Assembly (NCBI GenBank): GCA_964589785.1
Contig: CAZPUQ010000012.1
Span: 1 to 64,000, forward strand
From: JAGVSR01 sp964589785
GTDB taxonomy: Bacteria > Pseudomonadota > Alphaproteobacteria > Rhizobiales > Hyphomicrobiaceae
Direction: 5' to 3'
DNA: 64,000 nt
Shown: in pieces, positions 52,496-62,680 of the stretch
How positions within the stretch are numbered: the stretch's first letter is position 1
How the letters are laid out: every line of letters starts with the position of its first letter
Program-made: the position numbers and the translations under genes
Notes under the pieces: generated by a model
The model's database searches: none
Seen by the model: the letters and a program-made list of their open reading frames with translations, nothing else
Told to the model about the DNA's origin: nothing

Positions 52496-54001
52496 ATGCG
52501 CCGCTCTACTGATGTTATATTGTTTCAACATGTGACCGCCGAGAAGACGGCACTCTACCGCTCGGTTCTCGACGTTTTTGCGCGCGCCAAGCGCCAGTAT
52601 CGCCTGCAGCTTCGGCCGGACGAGGTGCTTGCGGAGGCCCGGTGGAACGATCAACGGCCATCGATCGAAGATTTAAACATTGCGCTCCAGCAGCTCGTCA
52701 CGTGGGGCAACCTCGAAGCCCAGCACGACACGCAGCGCGTGTCGACGATCGAGGACTTCAACCGTGCCCGCTACCTTTATCGGCTCTCCCAGGGAGGCGA
52801 GGCGGTCGAGGCAGCGCTGGCAACGTTCATCGAAATGCTCGGACGGCATGCCGAGCTGCAATCGGTGGCTCTCGAGGACATCAGCAACCAGCTCCATGCG
52901 CTGCGTCGGATAAGCGATGCGGCGGAGCCGGATGCCGGCAAGGCGCACGAGACCCTGCGCGACCTCGTGCGTGTATTCGAAGGGCTTGCCGACAATGCGC
53001 AGGCGTTCATGGCAGGCATCGCTCGCAGCATCGATTTGCAGCAGGGGGGCGAGGCTGCGCTGTCGGAGTACAAGTCCCGGCTCATCGATTATCTGCAGCG
53101 ATTCATAGGGGAGCTGATCGCTCGATCGGATGCAATCCGCGCAGAGATCGCAGCAATGGCGCCGGGCATCGACCGCATTCTCGAGCTTGTTGCCGAGCGT
53201 GAGGCGCGAGACGCAGCTCCGGGTGCCGCGAACGAGCAGGCACTCGCACGGTTGCGCCGGCTGGAGGCTTGGCGGGAGCGCTGGAGCGGGTTCCGGGGTT
53301 GGTTCTTCCAGGTGGGCCACGAGCCGGCGCAGTCCGATTTGCTGCGCAAGCGTGCCGTGGCGGCCATTCCCCAGCTGATGAACGCGATTACCGCAATCAA
53401 CGATCGGCGCAGTGGCCGCAGCGATCGCTCAGCGGACTTTCGCATGCTCGCACGATGGTTCGCCGAGACGCCCAGCGATGCCGATGGCCACCGTCTCGCC
53501 CGCGCCGCTTTTGCTCTGAACCCGGCCCGGCACTTCGCGCTCGACATCGAGGCTGAAGAAACGGTGTCACCATCGACGCAGTGGGCCGACGCACCGCCGC
53601 TGCACATTCATCCGCGGCTGCGCGCCTATGGCGAGGCCGTACCACGCGGTGGACCGCCGCGGGTCAGGAGCCGGGACGACGCGCGTCGCCTGCTGGCGCT
53701 CGAGCACCAAGAGGAGCATCGCCAGATTGAGGCGGCGCGGCTCCGTCTGGCCAGCGGAGTGCCGATGCGGCTCTCAGAGCTGGGTCACCTCGATCGGCAT
53801 GCCTTTCGTCTGTTCCTATCGTTGCTCGCAGAGGCGCTCGGAGAGCAGATTGGTCCGGACCAGCCAGTCGAGCGGTTCTCAGGCGATGGTTTGCTGCGTA
53901 TCCGGCTCGAGCCGCTCGCCGCAGGAACCCAGGCCGAGATCGATACCCCGGACGGCCGCTTTTCCGGACGCGATCATCTGATCATGGTGACGCCGGCATG
54001 A
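52496..54001 (+). CDS. jetA: Wadjet type II JetA (TIGR02677/DUF2397)
   Basis: 501 residues. The start LFQHVTAEKTALYRSVLDVFARAKRQY and LVTWGNLEAQHDTQRVSTIEDFNRARYLYRL are characteristic of TIGR02677. It is the kleisin-like (MukF-like) subunit that joins the SMC and kite partners. Long helical middle (about 90-330). ATG 52496 has GCGGAGG eight bases upstream. The stop overlaps jetB (ATGA). Wadjet detects small circular DNA such as plasmids. Confidence 0.92.
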   Translation: MRRSTDVILFQHVTAEKTALYRSVLDVFARAKRQYRLQLRPDEVLAEARWNDQRPSIEDLNIALQQLVTWGNLEAQHDTQRVSTIEDFNRARYLYRLSQGGEAVEAALATFIEMLGRHAELQSVALEDISNQLHALRRISDAAEPDAGKAHETLRDLVRVFEGLADNAQAFMAGIARSIDLQQGGEAALSEYKSRLIDYLQRFIGELIARSDAIRAEIAAMAPGIDRILELVAEREARDAAPGAANEQALARLRRLEAWRERWSGFRGWFFQVGHEPAQSDLLRKRAVAAIPQLMNAITAINDRRSGRSDRSADFRMLARWFAETPSDADGHRLARAAFALNPARHFALDIEAEETVSPSTQWADAPPLHIHPRLRAYGEAVPRGGPPRVRSRDDARRLLALEHQEEHRQIEAARLRLASGVPMRLSELGHLDRHAFRLFLSLLAEALGEQIGPDQPVERFSGDGLLRIRLEPLAAGTQAEIDTPDGRFSGRDHLIMVTPA

Positions 54002-55290
54002 GGAAGCAGGAGCGGCGCGGTCGCCCGGATGCTCGCGCAATTGACTATCACCAGCGCCAGAGCAGGACGGAGGAGTTCCGCGAGGCCGTGCGCGCTCTGT
54101 TATCGCAGCCTCTGATGCCGCCCTCGCACGCCGCATTCGCCTGTGTCCGCCGCCACGCCGACAACCTCGTGGATTGGTTCGCCCGGGAAACGGGCTGGCG
54201 GCTCGACGTGGATCGAGACGGGGTGCGCCTCTTCAAGCGGCCGGGGGATCTCGGATCGAGCGTACGCGGCTTCCCGGACTACGATCGCAGACGGTACATC
54301 GTATTCTGCCTGGCGTGCGCGGCCTTGGAGCGCGCCGACGCGCAGATTACGCTTCGGCTTCTCGGCGAGCAGGTACTTTCGCTTGCGGCGGATCCTGAGC
54401 TAACCGCCGCCGGCTTCACGTTCTCGCTCGCGACCCAAGGCGAGCGGCGGGAGCTGGTCGCAGTCTGCCGCACACTACTCGAGCTCGGCATTCTGCTGCT
54501 CGTGGCGGGCGAGGAGGACGCATACGTGCGCGGCGGCGATCATCGTGCCGATGCCCTCTACGACGTGCGTCGCCGCATGCTCGCCGGCGTTCTGGCCGCC
54601 ATGCGAGGCCCTTCGACGTTCCGGCCGGAGGCAGCTCCGAGTTCTGTCTCCGATCGCGTTCAGGCACTGACGGAGGAGGTGGTCATCGACAACGACGAAG
54701 GGCGGCGAACCGCGATCCGCCACAGGCTCGCCCGCAGACTCCTGGACGATCCCGTTGTCTACGTCGACGAGCTCGACGAGGATGCCCTCACCTACTACAT
54801 GGTTCAGCGCGGCCCCATGGCCTCACGCCTCGCGGATGCTGCGGGCCTCGTCGTGGAGCAGCGGGCGGAAGGCCTGGCGCTCGTCGATCCCGACGGTGCC
54901 CTGACCGATATCCCGATGCCTGCTGAAGGAACCGAGGCGCACGTTACGCTGCTGGTGGCGGAGCTGTTGGCCGATAGGACGAGGACTGCACGCGCGGCAG
55001 TCGAAGCGGAACCGACGTTTGACGACATCGCCGGCCATGTCGCCAGCGCCAAACAGACGTTCGGCAAGTACTGGCGCAAATCGGCGCTTGTCGCCGGCTC
55101 CGAGACCGAGCTTGCAGGCATCGCAATCGCAAAGCTCGAAAGCCTCCGTCTCCTTGTTCGAGAAGGGGATCGCATTCGCGCGCTTCCGGCTATCGCACGC
55201 TTCTCCCTCGGCGACATCGAGGTCGACCAACAGCAGCCGTCTATCCCTGCAACACGGCTCGAGCCGGCGGCGCCTATCGAGGCGATATGA
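53998..55290 (+). CDS. jetB: Wadjet type II JetB (TIGR02678/DUF2398)
   Basis: 430 residues. The N-terminal FREAVRALLSQPLM with CVRRHADNLVDWFARETGWRLDVDRDGVRL is the TIGR02678 pattern. The protein is the kite (MukE-like) subunit with winged-helix folds. Coupled to jetA and jetC by four-base overlaps on both sides. No catalytic motif is expected or seen. Confidence 0.92.
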   Translation: MRKQERRGRPDARAIDYHQRQSRTEEFREAVRALLSQPLMPPSHAAFACVRRHADNLVDWFARETGWRLDVDRDGVRLFKRPGDLGSSVRGFPDYDRRRYIVFCLACAALERADAQITLRLLGEQVLSLAADPELTAAGFTFSLATQGERRELVAVCRTLLELGILLLVAGEEDAYVRGGDHRADALYDVRRRMLAGVLAAMRGPSTFRPEAAPSSVSDRVQALTEEVVIDNDEGRRTAIRHRLARRLLDDPVVYVDELDEDALTYYMVQRGPMASRLADAAGLVVEQRAEGLALVDPDGALTDIPMPAEGTEAHVTLLVAELLADRTRTARAAVEAEPTFDDIAGHVASAKQTFGKYWRKSALVAGSETELAGIAIAKLESLRLLVREGDRIRALPAIARFSLGDIEVDQQQPSIPATRLEPAAPIEAI

Positions 55291-58200
55291 GCAACCGTCT
55301 TCCCTTAGCTCCCTCCGAACAGCCCGCACGGCCGCCGCTGCCTCGGCCCGAGAGGCGGCGCTGGCAGCCTTTGCGGCTCGGCCTCGTCGAGTTGTTTCAT
55401 TTTGACAGCGAGGAATTCTGGTTCCGCGACGGCCATCTTCTCCTGCGCGGCAACAACGGCACCGGCAAATCGAAGGTATTGTCGCTGACACTACCGTTTC
55501 TGCTCGACGCCCAGACCAAGTCCTCACGCATCGAACCGGACGGCGATAGCAGCAAGCGGATGGCCTGGAATCTGCTACTCGGCGTGCAGGAGAGGCGCAC
55601 GGGATATGCCTGGATCGAGTTCGGGCGGCGAGATGCCGATGGCTGCGAGCACTTTCTGACGCTTGGCGCCGGTCTTTTTGCAGCCGCTGCGCGATCCCAC
55701 GTCGAAAGCTGGTACTTCATCATAGAGGACGGCAAAGGACCGCTTCGCATCGGCGAGAACCTGTGGCTGGTGAGCGACCAGGGCGTCGTCCTCTCCAAGG
55801 AACGATTGCGCGAACGTCTCCAGGGCGCCGGCCTCGTGTTCGAGAACGCGAGCAGCTATCGACGCGCTGTTGACGAGCGCTTGTTTCACCTCGGCCGACA
55901 GCGCTACGACGCCTTGATCGATACGCTGATTCAGCTTCGCCAGCCTCAGCTCTCCAAGAAGCCGGACGAACGGCTGCTCTCCGATGCGTTGAGCGAGGCA
56001 TTGCCGCCGCTGTCGCCCGATCTCCTCACCGACGTTGCCGACGCCTTGAGCCAGCTCGAGGAGGACCGCCGCCAGCTCGATCGCTACCAAAGGCTCCGGC
56101 AGGCCGTGCAACGGTTCAATCAGCGCTATCGCAACTATACTAGCTTGCAGAGCCGCCGGCAGGCGAGGGCCGTGCGCCAGGCTCAGACCGAGTTCGATAA
56201 CGCAAGCCAAGAACGCAACGCCGCGCTTGCACGCGTTGCCGCCTGCAACAACGAGGAGAGCAAGGCCGTCGTCGCGCATGAGAGCGCGGAGGCAGCGCTG
56301 ACCGACGCTGTGACGCGCCTTGAAGTCCTGCGCGACGACCCTGCGAATGAGGACGGAACCCGTCTCGACAACGCTGCGCGCGATGCTGAGGCAAGGGAGC
56401 GTGCGCACACCGCAGCCGCTGCCGCTCTCGGCGAAGTGACTCGGCGGCTCGAGCGCGATTCGGCCGAGACGAAGCGGCTCGATGTGGAGGCGCTACGAAG
56501 CGAGCAGGCTTTGCTCGATGCGCGGGCCTCGGCCATCAAGCCTGCGGCGATGGCTGGCGTAACGGTGCACGCCGATTCGGCCTTTCTGGCATGGCAGCCT
56601 TCCGCGCTGGCCGTGTCTCCGCCGGCCGTCATGGAAGCCATGGCGAGGGATCTTCGCCACGCCCTTGCGGAGCGGCGAGCCCATATCGAGACGGTGCGTC
56701 GAAGGCTGGACGAGGTTCAGCGAGCCGACGTCGAGCGGCAGCGACGGCTCGATCTGCGCGACGAGCGGCAAGACGAGATGACGGATGCCGAGGCACGGCG
56801 GATGGCTGCGGACGAGGCGGCGAGCCGGGAAGGTATGGCGCTGATAGAGGCCTGGCAGCACTATCTCGAGTCGCTCGTTCACATTCCTGCACCGGCGCGT
56901 GAGCAGACTGCGCTCGTGGAAGAGCTGGCCGCCTGGGCGGGGACGCTCGACGGCGCGAACCCGGCACGGCTCATTCTGCAGGATGTGCACCAAGCGGCAA
57001 TATCGGCGTATGCGGCGCGGAAGTCCGAGCTGCGTGCCGAGCAGGCTACCCTGGAAACCGAGAGCAGCCAACTGGATGTCGAACGCCGACGACTCGTCGA
57101 CGGCATCGATATCGCACCACCCGCTCCCCCGGCGCGGAACCTCGATGCTCGTACGGAGCGGGCCGGAGCGCCATTCTGGCAGGTTGTCGACTTCAAAGAG
57201 GCGGTCGCGGCGCCCGTCCGAGCTGGGCTCGAGGCCGCCCTTGAGGCCTCCGGGCTGCTCGATGCCTGGGTCGATCCTAGCGGGCGGATCGAGGCGAGCG
57301 ATGGCAGCCCGCTCCTCGACGCGCGCGTGGTGGCACGGCCGGTCGGCCGCGATACCCTCGCGGCGATTCTTATGCCATCGCTGCCGGAAGGGTGTCCGGT
57401 CATGCCGGCACACATCGATCGGCTGCTAGCTGGCATCGTCTGCTCGCGCGAGGATCCCGGCGACAGCGAGAGCTGGATCGGCATCGATGGACGCTTTCGG
57501 CTGGGCGCGCTCTCTGGCGCTTGGGCCAAGAACGAGGCTTCCTACATAGGGTACGCGGCGCGCAAGACCGCGCGCGAGCGACGTCTCGTCGAGATCGACG
57601 ACAGGCTGGCGGAGCTCGCAGCAAGCCTCGGTCGTATCGCGACGGAACTCAGCCGGCTCGATGTCGAGCGCGCCGAGGCCGAACGCGAATGGCAGCGCCA
57701 ACCGGGCGATGATCGGCTGCGATCGGCTCATGCGACTGCCACAGCCGCAGCGCAAGACGTTTCCCGGGTCCGCGAACGGCTAGCCGAGGCCGAGCGAGTG
57801 TTTAGCGCCACCGACCAAGCGGCCAATGCCGCGCGCGAGCGCTTGAAGGCGGATGCCGCCGACCTTCGCCTGCCAACCGGTCCCGATGATCTCTCAGCCG
57901 TCTCCTCGGCCGTGGAGGAATGCCGCGACGCCTTCGACCTGCTTGCGCAGTCGGCGCGCGAGGTGCGTCGGGCGATTGGCGATGCGGCGCGCCAGCGCCA
58001 ACGTGAGAGCGAGACGCGCGAGGATCACGCCGGCCGACAGAGCGACCTGGGTGAGACACTCCAGGCGGCGAGAGAGGCAGCCGCGCGCCTTGACGTGCTG
58101 CAACGCTCGATCGGCGCCAAGGTCGACGAAATTCGTCGGCAGATCGAAAGCGCGCGCCAGAAGCGCACCGCCTGCGAGACAGCGCGCAATCAGGCCGCCG

Positions 58201-59456
58201 ACACCTTGACCAAGGCGCGCATGAGCCGCGCCGTCGCGGACGAGCAGGAGCAAACGGCGGCGTCGATCTTCGAGAAGAGCAGCGCCGCTCGCAAGGCGGC
58301 CGTCGATACATTCCAACGCTTTGTTGCGACGGGTATGCTCGCGTCGGCTCTTCCAGAGGCCACGATTCCGGACCTTGCCAGCCCCTGGACCATCGATCCC
58401 GCGCTGAATCTGGCACGCCGCGTCGAGCAGGCGCTCGCCAACGTTAATGATGACGATGCGACCTGGGCCAGGGTTCAGAAGGAGGTGACGAGCGACCTCA
58501 ACGAGCTTCAGGGTGAGCTGTCGTCGCTCGGCGAGCGGGCTCAGCCGAACAGCACCGACTGGGGCATTGTCGTGCACATCCTCTACCAGAACCGGCCGGA
58601 GCACCCGGACCGTCTGATCATGCGGCTCACCGAGGAGATCGACGCACGCAGCAAGCTGCTGACGTCGCGAGAGCGCGACATTCTAGAGAACCACCTTCAG
58701 GCCGAGATCGCTGCCGAGATCCAGAGGCTGCTTCAGACCGCCGACGCTCAGCGGCAACGAATAAACGCGGAACTGTACCAGCGTCCCACTGCCACCGGTG
58801 TCCGTTATCGTCTGCTGTGGCAGCCGCTCTCGGAGGACGAAGGGGCTCCGTCCGGTTTCGAGGTGGCCAGAAAACGGCTGCTCGCGACCAATACCGAGCT
58901 TTGGACAGCCGAGGATCGCGGCGTCATTGGCCGGATGCTGCAAAGCCGGATCACTGCCGAGCGCGAACGGGCGGACGCAGAAGGCTCATCCGGAAGTCTT
59001 GTCGACCTCCTCTCCCACGCGCTCGATTATCGCCGCTGGCACCGCTTCCGGATTGAACGGTTACAAGCTGGAGACTGGCGCAAGCTCAGCGGCCCGGCCT
59101 CCAGCGGCGAGCGCGCGCTCGGCCTCACCGTGCCTCTGTTCGCTGCCGTCGCAAGCTTTTATGGCCACGGCGATGACGGCGCGACGCTCGCACCACGCCT
59201 CATCCTGCTCGACGAGGCCTTCGCGGGCATCGATGATCAGTCTCGGAAGCATTGCATGGCGTTGATCCGCGAGTTCGACCTCGATTTCGTAATCACGAGC
59301 GAACGCGAGTGGGCTTGCTACGCGGAGCTTCCCGGCGTCTCCATCTGTCAATTGCAGCGACGGGAGGGTATAGACGCCGTCTACGTCTCGCGCTGGACGT
59401 GGGACGGCGTTGCGCCGCGACCCATGCCCGACCCCGACCGCAGGGTGCCGGCATGA
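55287..59456 (+). CDS. jetC: Wadjet type II JetC, SMC/SbcC-like ATPase (TIGR02680)
   Basis: 1389 residues. Walker A GNNGTGKSK at about 55-63 follows FWFRDGHLLLR. Long coiled-coil arms (about 290-560 and 760-1130) flank a hinge-like part near 600-720. The C-terminal head has a signature LSGPASSGERALGL (about 1265-1278) and Walker B LILLDEAFAGIDD near 1303-1315. This is the MukB-like motor that extrudes DNA loops. Start and stop both overlap the neighbours (ATGA), so all four jet genes are coupled. Confidence 0.95.
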   Translation: MSNRLPLAPSEQPARPPLPRPERRRWQPLRLGLVELFHFDSEEFWFRDGHLLLRGNNGTGKSKVLSLTLPFLLDAQTKSSRIEPDGDSSKRMAWNLLLGVQERRTGYAWIEFGRRDADGCEHFLTLGAGLFAAAARSHVESWYFIIEDGKGPLRIGENLWLVSDQGVVLSKERLRERLQGAGLVFENASSYRRAVDERLFHLGRQRYDALIDTLIQLRQPQLSKKPDERLLSDALSEALPPLSPDLLTDVADALSQLEEDRRQLDRYQRLRQAVQRFNQRYRNYTSLQSRRQARAVRQAQTEFDNASQERNAALARVAACNNEESKAVVAHESAEAALTDAVTRLEVLRDDPANEDGTRLDNAARDAEARERAHTAAAAALGEVTRRLERDSAETKRLDVEALRSEQALLDARASAIKPAAMAGVTVHADSAFLAWQPSALAVSPPAVMEAMARDLRHALAERRAHIETVRRRLDEVQRADVERQRRLDLRDERQDEMTDAEARRMAADEAASREGMALIEAWQHYLESLVHIPAPAREQTALVEELAAWAGTLDGANPARLILQDVHQAAISAYAARKSELRAEQATLETESSQLDVERRRLVDGIDIAPPAPPARNLDARTERAGAPFWQVVDFKEAVAAPVRAGLEAALEASGLLDAWVDPSGRIEASDGSPLLDARVVARPVGRDTLAAILMPSLPEGCPVMPAHIDRLLAGIVCSREDPGDSESWIGIDGRFRLGALSGAWAKNEASYIGYAARKTARERRLVEIDDRLAELAASLGRIATELSRLDVERAEAEREWQRQPGDDRLRSAHATATAAAQDVSRVRERLAEAERVFSATDQAANAARERLKADAADLRLPTGPDDLSAVSSAVEECRDAFDLLAQSAREVRRAIGDAARQRQRESETREDHAGRQSDLGETLQAAREAAARLDVLQRSIGAKVDEIRRQIESARQKRTACETARNQAADTLTKARMSRAVADEQEQTAASIFEKSSAARKAAVDTFQRFVATGMLASALPEATIPDLASPWTIDPALNLARRVEQALANVNDDDATWARVQKEVTSDLNELQGELSSLGERAQPNSTDWGIVVHILYQNRPEHPDRLIMRLTEEIDARSKLLTSRERDILENHLQAEIAAEIQRLLQTADAQRQRINAELYQRPTATGVRYRLLWQPLSEDEGAPSGFEVARKRLLATNTELWTAEDRGVIGRMLQSRITAERERADAEGSSGSLVDLLSHALDYRRWHRFRIERLQAGDWRKLSGPASSGERALGLTVPLFAAVASFYGHGDDGATLAPRLILLDEAFAGIDDQSRKHCMALIREFDLDFVITSEREWACYAELPGVSICQLQRREGIDAVYVSRWTWDGVAPRPMPDPDRRVPA

Positions 59457-60754
59457 CCGGCGATGAGGAGCGCCTGACGCGACTTCTCGGCGGCCCCGAT
59501 CGCAGTCGGCTGCGTCAGCGCCTGCGGCGGTGCTATGAGCGCTCTGATGGCTCCGGCCGAGTGTCGACGGCACTCCGCCTCGATGGCCTCGCCACCGACG
59601 AAGTGACGCTGCTCGCCTCGCTCATGGGACGCCAGGCACGCCACGGCGCCACGACGATCGCTATCGATCTCGCTGCTATCGACGCCGCACTGCGACGTGC
59701 CGGTCTCGGCTCCTCGCTCCGGGATGCCCTAGAACGGCTCGACGGCCCAATCGTTTGCCGGGCGGAGGCACTGGCGGCCGCCTCACAACGATGGAACGCG
59801 GTTGTGGCGCAGCTCGGAAATGCACGCTTGGCGGCTTGGCTCTCGACGCCAAGTGGGCTTGGACTCCTGAAGCGTCTGGCGCGCCAGGATATTGAGCACG
59901 CCGCCGGGTTGTGCAATCGAGCGGCGCGAGTTCTCGACGCACTTCCCGCCGCTGGCACCCCACGCGCCGCCCTTGCCGCCCGTATTCTTGGAGACGCTCA
60001 CGCCTTGGACTCCGGCGCACCGACCGCAACCATGGTTCTTGCTACGTTGCGTCATGCCGATCGCAGCGCCGTAATCCGTGGAGGCTTGCCGAGCGATTGT
60101 GATACCAATGCAGGAGCAACCGACAGCGGTCGACGCCATAGCGAAACGGCGCAGGGCAATGTCGATACCGAGCGCGACCGCCACGTATGGGCCCGAGCCG
60201 GAGTTCTGGTGAATGAGCTCGCTCGTCCGGTGCTGCTGCTCAACATGCCACTCGCATCCGGCGACGTTTGGGGAGGCGGCGCGGGTGAACCGGCATACAT
60301 GTCGTTGCGGGCGCTCTTGCGCTCGCCACCGCCCTTTGCTGTGGCCAGCAAGATGATCTCCATTTGCGAGAACGCGAATGTCGTCGCCATGGTGGCGGAT
60401 CGGTTGGGAGCTGCCGCGGCTCCGCTCGTCTGCACCGACGGAATGCCGGCGGCGGCACAGCGCACGCTGCTGCAGACCCTTCACGGAGCTGGGGCGAGGT
60501 TCCGCTATCACGGCGATTTCGACTGGGCGGGACTGAGAATCGCCTCAACCGTCATGGACATTTGCGGCGCGGTCCCTTGGCGGTTCACAAGCGCGCACTA
60601 CGAAGCGTCGATCGCGCGCTTCTCGGGGGCTCAGCTCGCTGGCCCGGCGGCGCCCAGTCCTTGGGACGATCGCCTTGGAAAACTGATGCGACAGCACCGC
60701 ATCGGCATCGCCGAGGAAGTAACAGTCGACGATCTCGTCGAGGATCTCGGCTGA
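59453..60754 (+). CDS. jetD: Wadjet type II JetD, TOPRIM nuclease (TIGR02679)
   Basis: 433 residues. The C-terminal TOPRIM domain (about 290-400) shows the metal-binding Glu in SICENANVV and the DxD in YHGDFDWAGLRIA, as in topoisomerase VI A-like JetD. It cuts plasmids that the JetABC motor has captured. Its ATG overlaps the jetC stop. With jetA, B and C it completes a type II Wadjet operon that appears intact. Confidence 0.93.
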   Translation: MTGDEERLTRLLGGPDRSRLRQRLRRCYERSDGSGRVSTALRLDGLATDEVTLLASLMGRQARHGATTIAIDLAAIDAALRRAGLGSSLRDALERLDGPIVCRAEALAAASQRWNAVVAQLGNARLAAWLSTPSGLGLLKRLARQDIEHAAGLCNRAARVLDALPAAGTPRAALAARILGDAHALDSGAPTATMVLATLRHADRSAVIRGGLPSDCDTNAGATDSGRRHSETAQGNVDTERDRHVWARAGVLVNELARPVLLLNMPLASGDVWGGGAGEPAYMSLRALLRSPPPFAVASKMISICENANVVAMVADRLGAAAAPLVCTDGMPAAAQRTLLQTLHGAGARFRYHGDFDWAGLRIASTVMDICGAVPWRFTSAHYEASIARFSGAQLAGPAAPSPWDDRLGKLMRQHRIGIAEEVTVDDLVEDLG

Positions 60755-60961
60755 TACCTCGCCGGTGCCTTGCTCCTTGATCGCGCCTCCAAGAATACTG
60801 TTTCTGTCCGTTAGCATCCGCTTCTGATGCGTGTGGCTGGCCCCGCAGCAGCTGCCCGAAATAGGAGACCGATCTGCGATGTCTCGCCCGGAGTTGGACG
60901 ATTAGGGTCGTGATAATCCTGACGTATACTCACGCTGCAATCATTTCGAAGGGAGCATGTC

Positions 60962-62236
60962 ATGGTGTCGAGACAGGAGCTGTACGAGCTGGTCTGGTCC
61001 ACGCCCATGACGAAGGTGGCCGAGAAACTCCAGGTCTCCAACAGCTACATGGCGCGTGTTTGCACGGCCCTGAATGTTCCCCGACCCGGTAGAGGCTATT
61101 GGGCAAAGCTAGCCGTCGGTGGAGCGCCACGACGCGAACCATTGCCGGAGCCACAGCCAGGCGACCAACTTTCGTGGGAGCCCGGCGGAGAGCTGAGTCC
61201 CGCTGCAAAACTGCGGAGCCGGCAGGACAGCGAGCCATCACCTCGGTCTCGGTCCCAAGCTCGTGTCCATTGGTTGGTCAATAGTGCCAGACAGCACTTC
61301 GACCACTGTCGCCCGGGTAAGGAAGGCGACTATCTCAAACCCTACAAGAAGCTCTTGGTAGATATCACATCGTCCAAGGCGTGCCTCGAAAAAGCATTCG
61401 CGTTCGCCAGCTCACTTTTCAACGCGCTTGAGTCGGCGGAACATCGCGTGTTGCTCGCGCAGAGGATGCACCGGATCGAAATCGATGAGAAAGAGGTCCC
61501 AAGCAAGCATCGAACGCACCGCTATCCCAGTCTTTGGACGCCGGGCGAACCAACCATCGTCTACATCGGAACAGTGCCGATCGGACTGGCGACCATCGAG
61601 ATGTCCGAGGAAGTTTTGATGCGCTACGTCAATGGCGAATACATACGTGACGCGGATTACAAACCGCCGAAGATGTCACGCTATCACGTGGATCACACGT
61701 GGACCACAACGCATTCCATACCGAGTGGCCGACTTCGGCTTGTTGCCTACTGTCCCTCGTGGCGCGTGTCTTGGTCACTGCAATGGCAGGAGACACCCAA
61801 GTCATCACTCGAGAGTTCGATACGCGCAATCGTAAGGAGCCTCGAAAGCTCTTCCACCGAGCTGGCCGAGAAGATGGCCGAGGCTGAGCGCATTGCGCAG
61901 GTGAAGCATCAGGAGCAGCTTGCTGCCATCGAGCGACACGAGAGAGAAGAGGATCGACGCAAGGTCGCACAGTCTGTCAAGGATAGCCGAGACCATATTG
62001 AACAGATCATTCAACAGTGGGCCGGCATCAGGAACATCGAGCAATTCCTTGCCGGCGTGGAGGACTATGCATCACGGCTCCCTCCCGATGAGAAGCAAGA
62101 AGCCTTGCAACGGCTTGAACTGGCGCGCGACTTCCTTGGTTCTCGCGATCCTATGAAGTATTTCCTCGAGTGGAAGACTCCGAAGGAGCGCTATCGATCG
62201 CCCTACGCCGTCAGCGGCGACGAGTCGTCGGGGTAG
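60962..62236 (+). CDS. HTH and coiled-coil protein of unknown function
   Basis: 424 residues. The N-terminal SRQELYELVWSTPMTKVAEKLQVSNS and PRPGRGYWAKL read like a helix-turn-helix DNA-binding start (about 1-50). A Pro-rich linker follows (about 55-95), a middle domain, then a charged coiled coil (about 295-345) and a helical C-terminus. No enzymatic motif is seen. ATG 60962 has AAGGGA seven bases upstream. It is 207 nt after jetD on the same strand. I recall this family as uncharacterised. A regulator or accessory of defence is inference. Confidence 0.75.
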   Translation: MVSRQELYELVWSTPMTKVAEKLQVSNSYMARVCTALNVPRPGRGYWAKLAVGGAPRREPLPEPQPGDQLSWEPGGELSPAAKLRSRQDSEPSPRSRSQARVHWLVNSARQHFDHCRPGKEGDYLKPYKKLLVDITSSKACLEKAFAFASSLFNALESAEHRVLLAQRMHRIEIDEKEVPSKHRTHRYPSLWTPGEPTIVYIGTVPIGLATIEMSEEVLMRYVNGEYIRDADYKPPKMSRYHVDHTWTTTHSIPSGRLRLVAYCPSWRVSWSLQWQETPKSSLESSIRAIVRSLESSSTELAEKMAEAERIAQVKHQEQLAAIERHEREEDRRKVAQSVKDSRDHIEQIIQQWAGIRNIEQFLAGVEDYASRLPPDEKQEALQRLELARDFLGSRDPMKYFLEWKTPKERYRSPYAVSGDESSG

Positions 62237-62327
62237 TGTGTACGAGCGTTTTCAATCAAGGCTGCTACTGCAATCTTATTGAGGGGGTTGAACGCAACCT
62301 GTCTTCCATCGGCCGTCTCGACCGCCC

Positions 62328-62558
62328 TCAGCGCCGCTGGTTCGGCAACCGAACCTCGTCCAATAGCTGACCCGCCGGCACCTTCAGAGCCTTTGCGATT
62401 CTGTCGAGGATAATGACGGTGGGATTGCGCACGCCGCGCTCGATGCCGCTGATGTAGGTGCGGTGTAGACCGCAGTGGTCGGCAAAGCTCTCCTGCGAGT
62501 AGCCCTGCTCCTCCCGAAATCTCTTCAAGTTGAGGCCGACCCGGCGCCGCACGTCCAT
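62328..62558 (-). CDS. XRE-family helix-turn-helix regulator
   Basis: 76 residues: LKRFREEQGYSQESFADHCGLHRTYISGIERGVRNPTV is a classic XRE/Cro-type helix-turn-helix, then a short helix (LDRIAKALKVPAGQLLDE). Solo small XRE proteins of this sort control restriction-modification or defence genes (C proteins). It lies between the HTH/coiled-coil gene and the GmrSD-type gene, in the leftward direction, and its upstream neighbour is that gene. Confidence 0.9.
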   Translation of the reverse strand: MDVRRRVGLNLKRFREEQGYSQESFADHCGLHRTYISGIERGVRNPTVIILDRIAKALKVPAGQLLDEVRLPNQRR

Positions 62559-62680
62559 AAGGGCGAAAGAACGGCGCCGGCGACGATTGATCTACAGACG
62601 ATGAGTCTCATTTTGTCGAACTGCACAGCCGCAAAGAGCGACACGACAGGCTTGAATACCGCCGGTGTCGCGCAGACACT

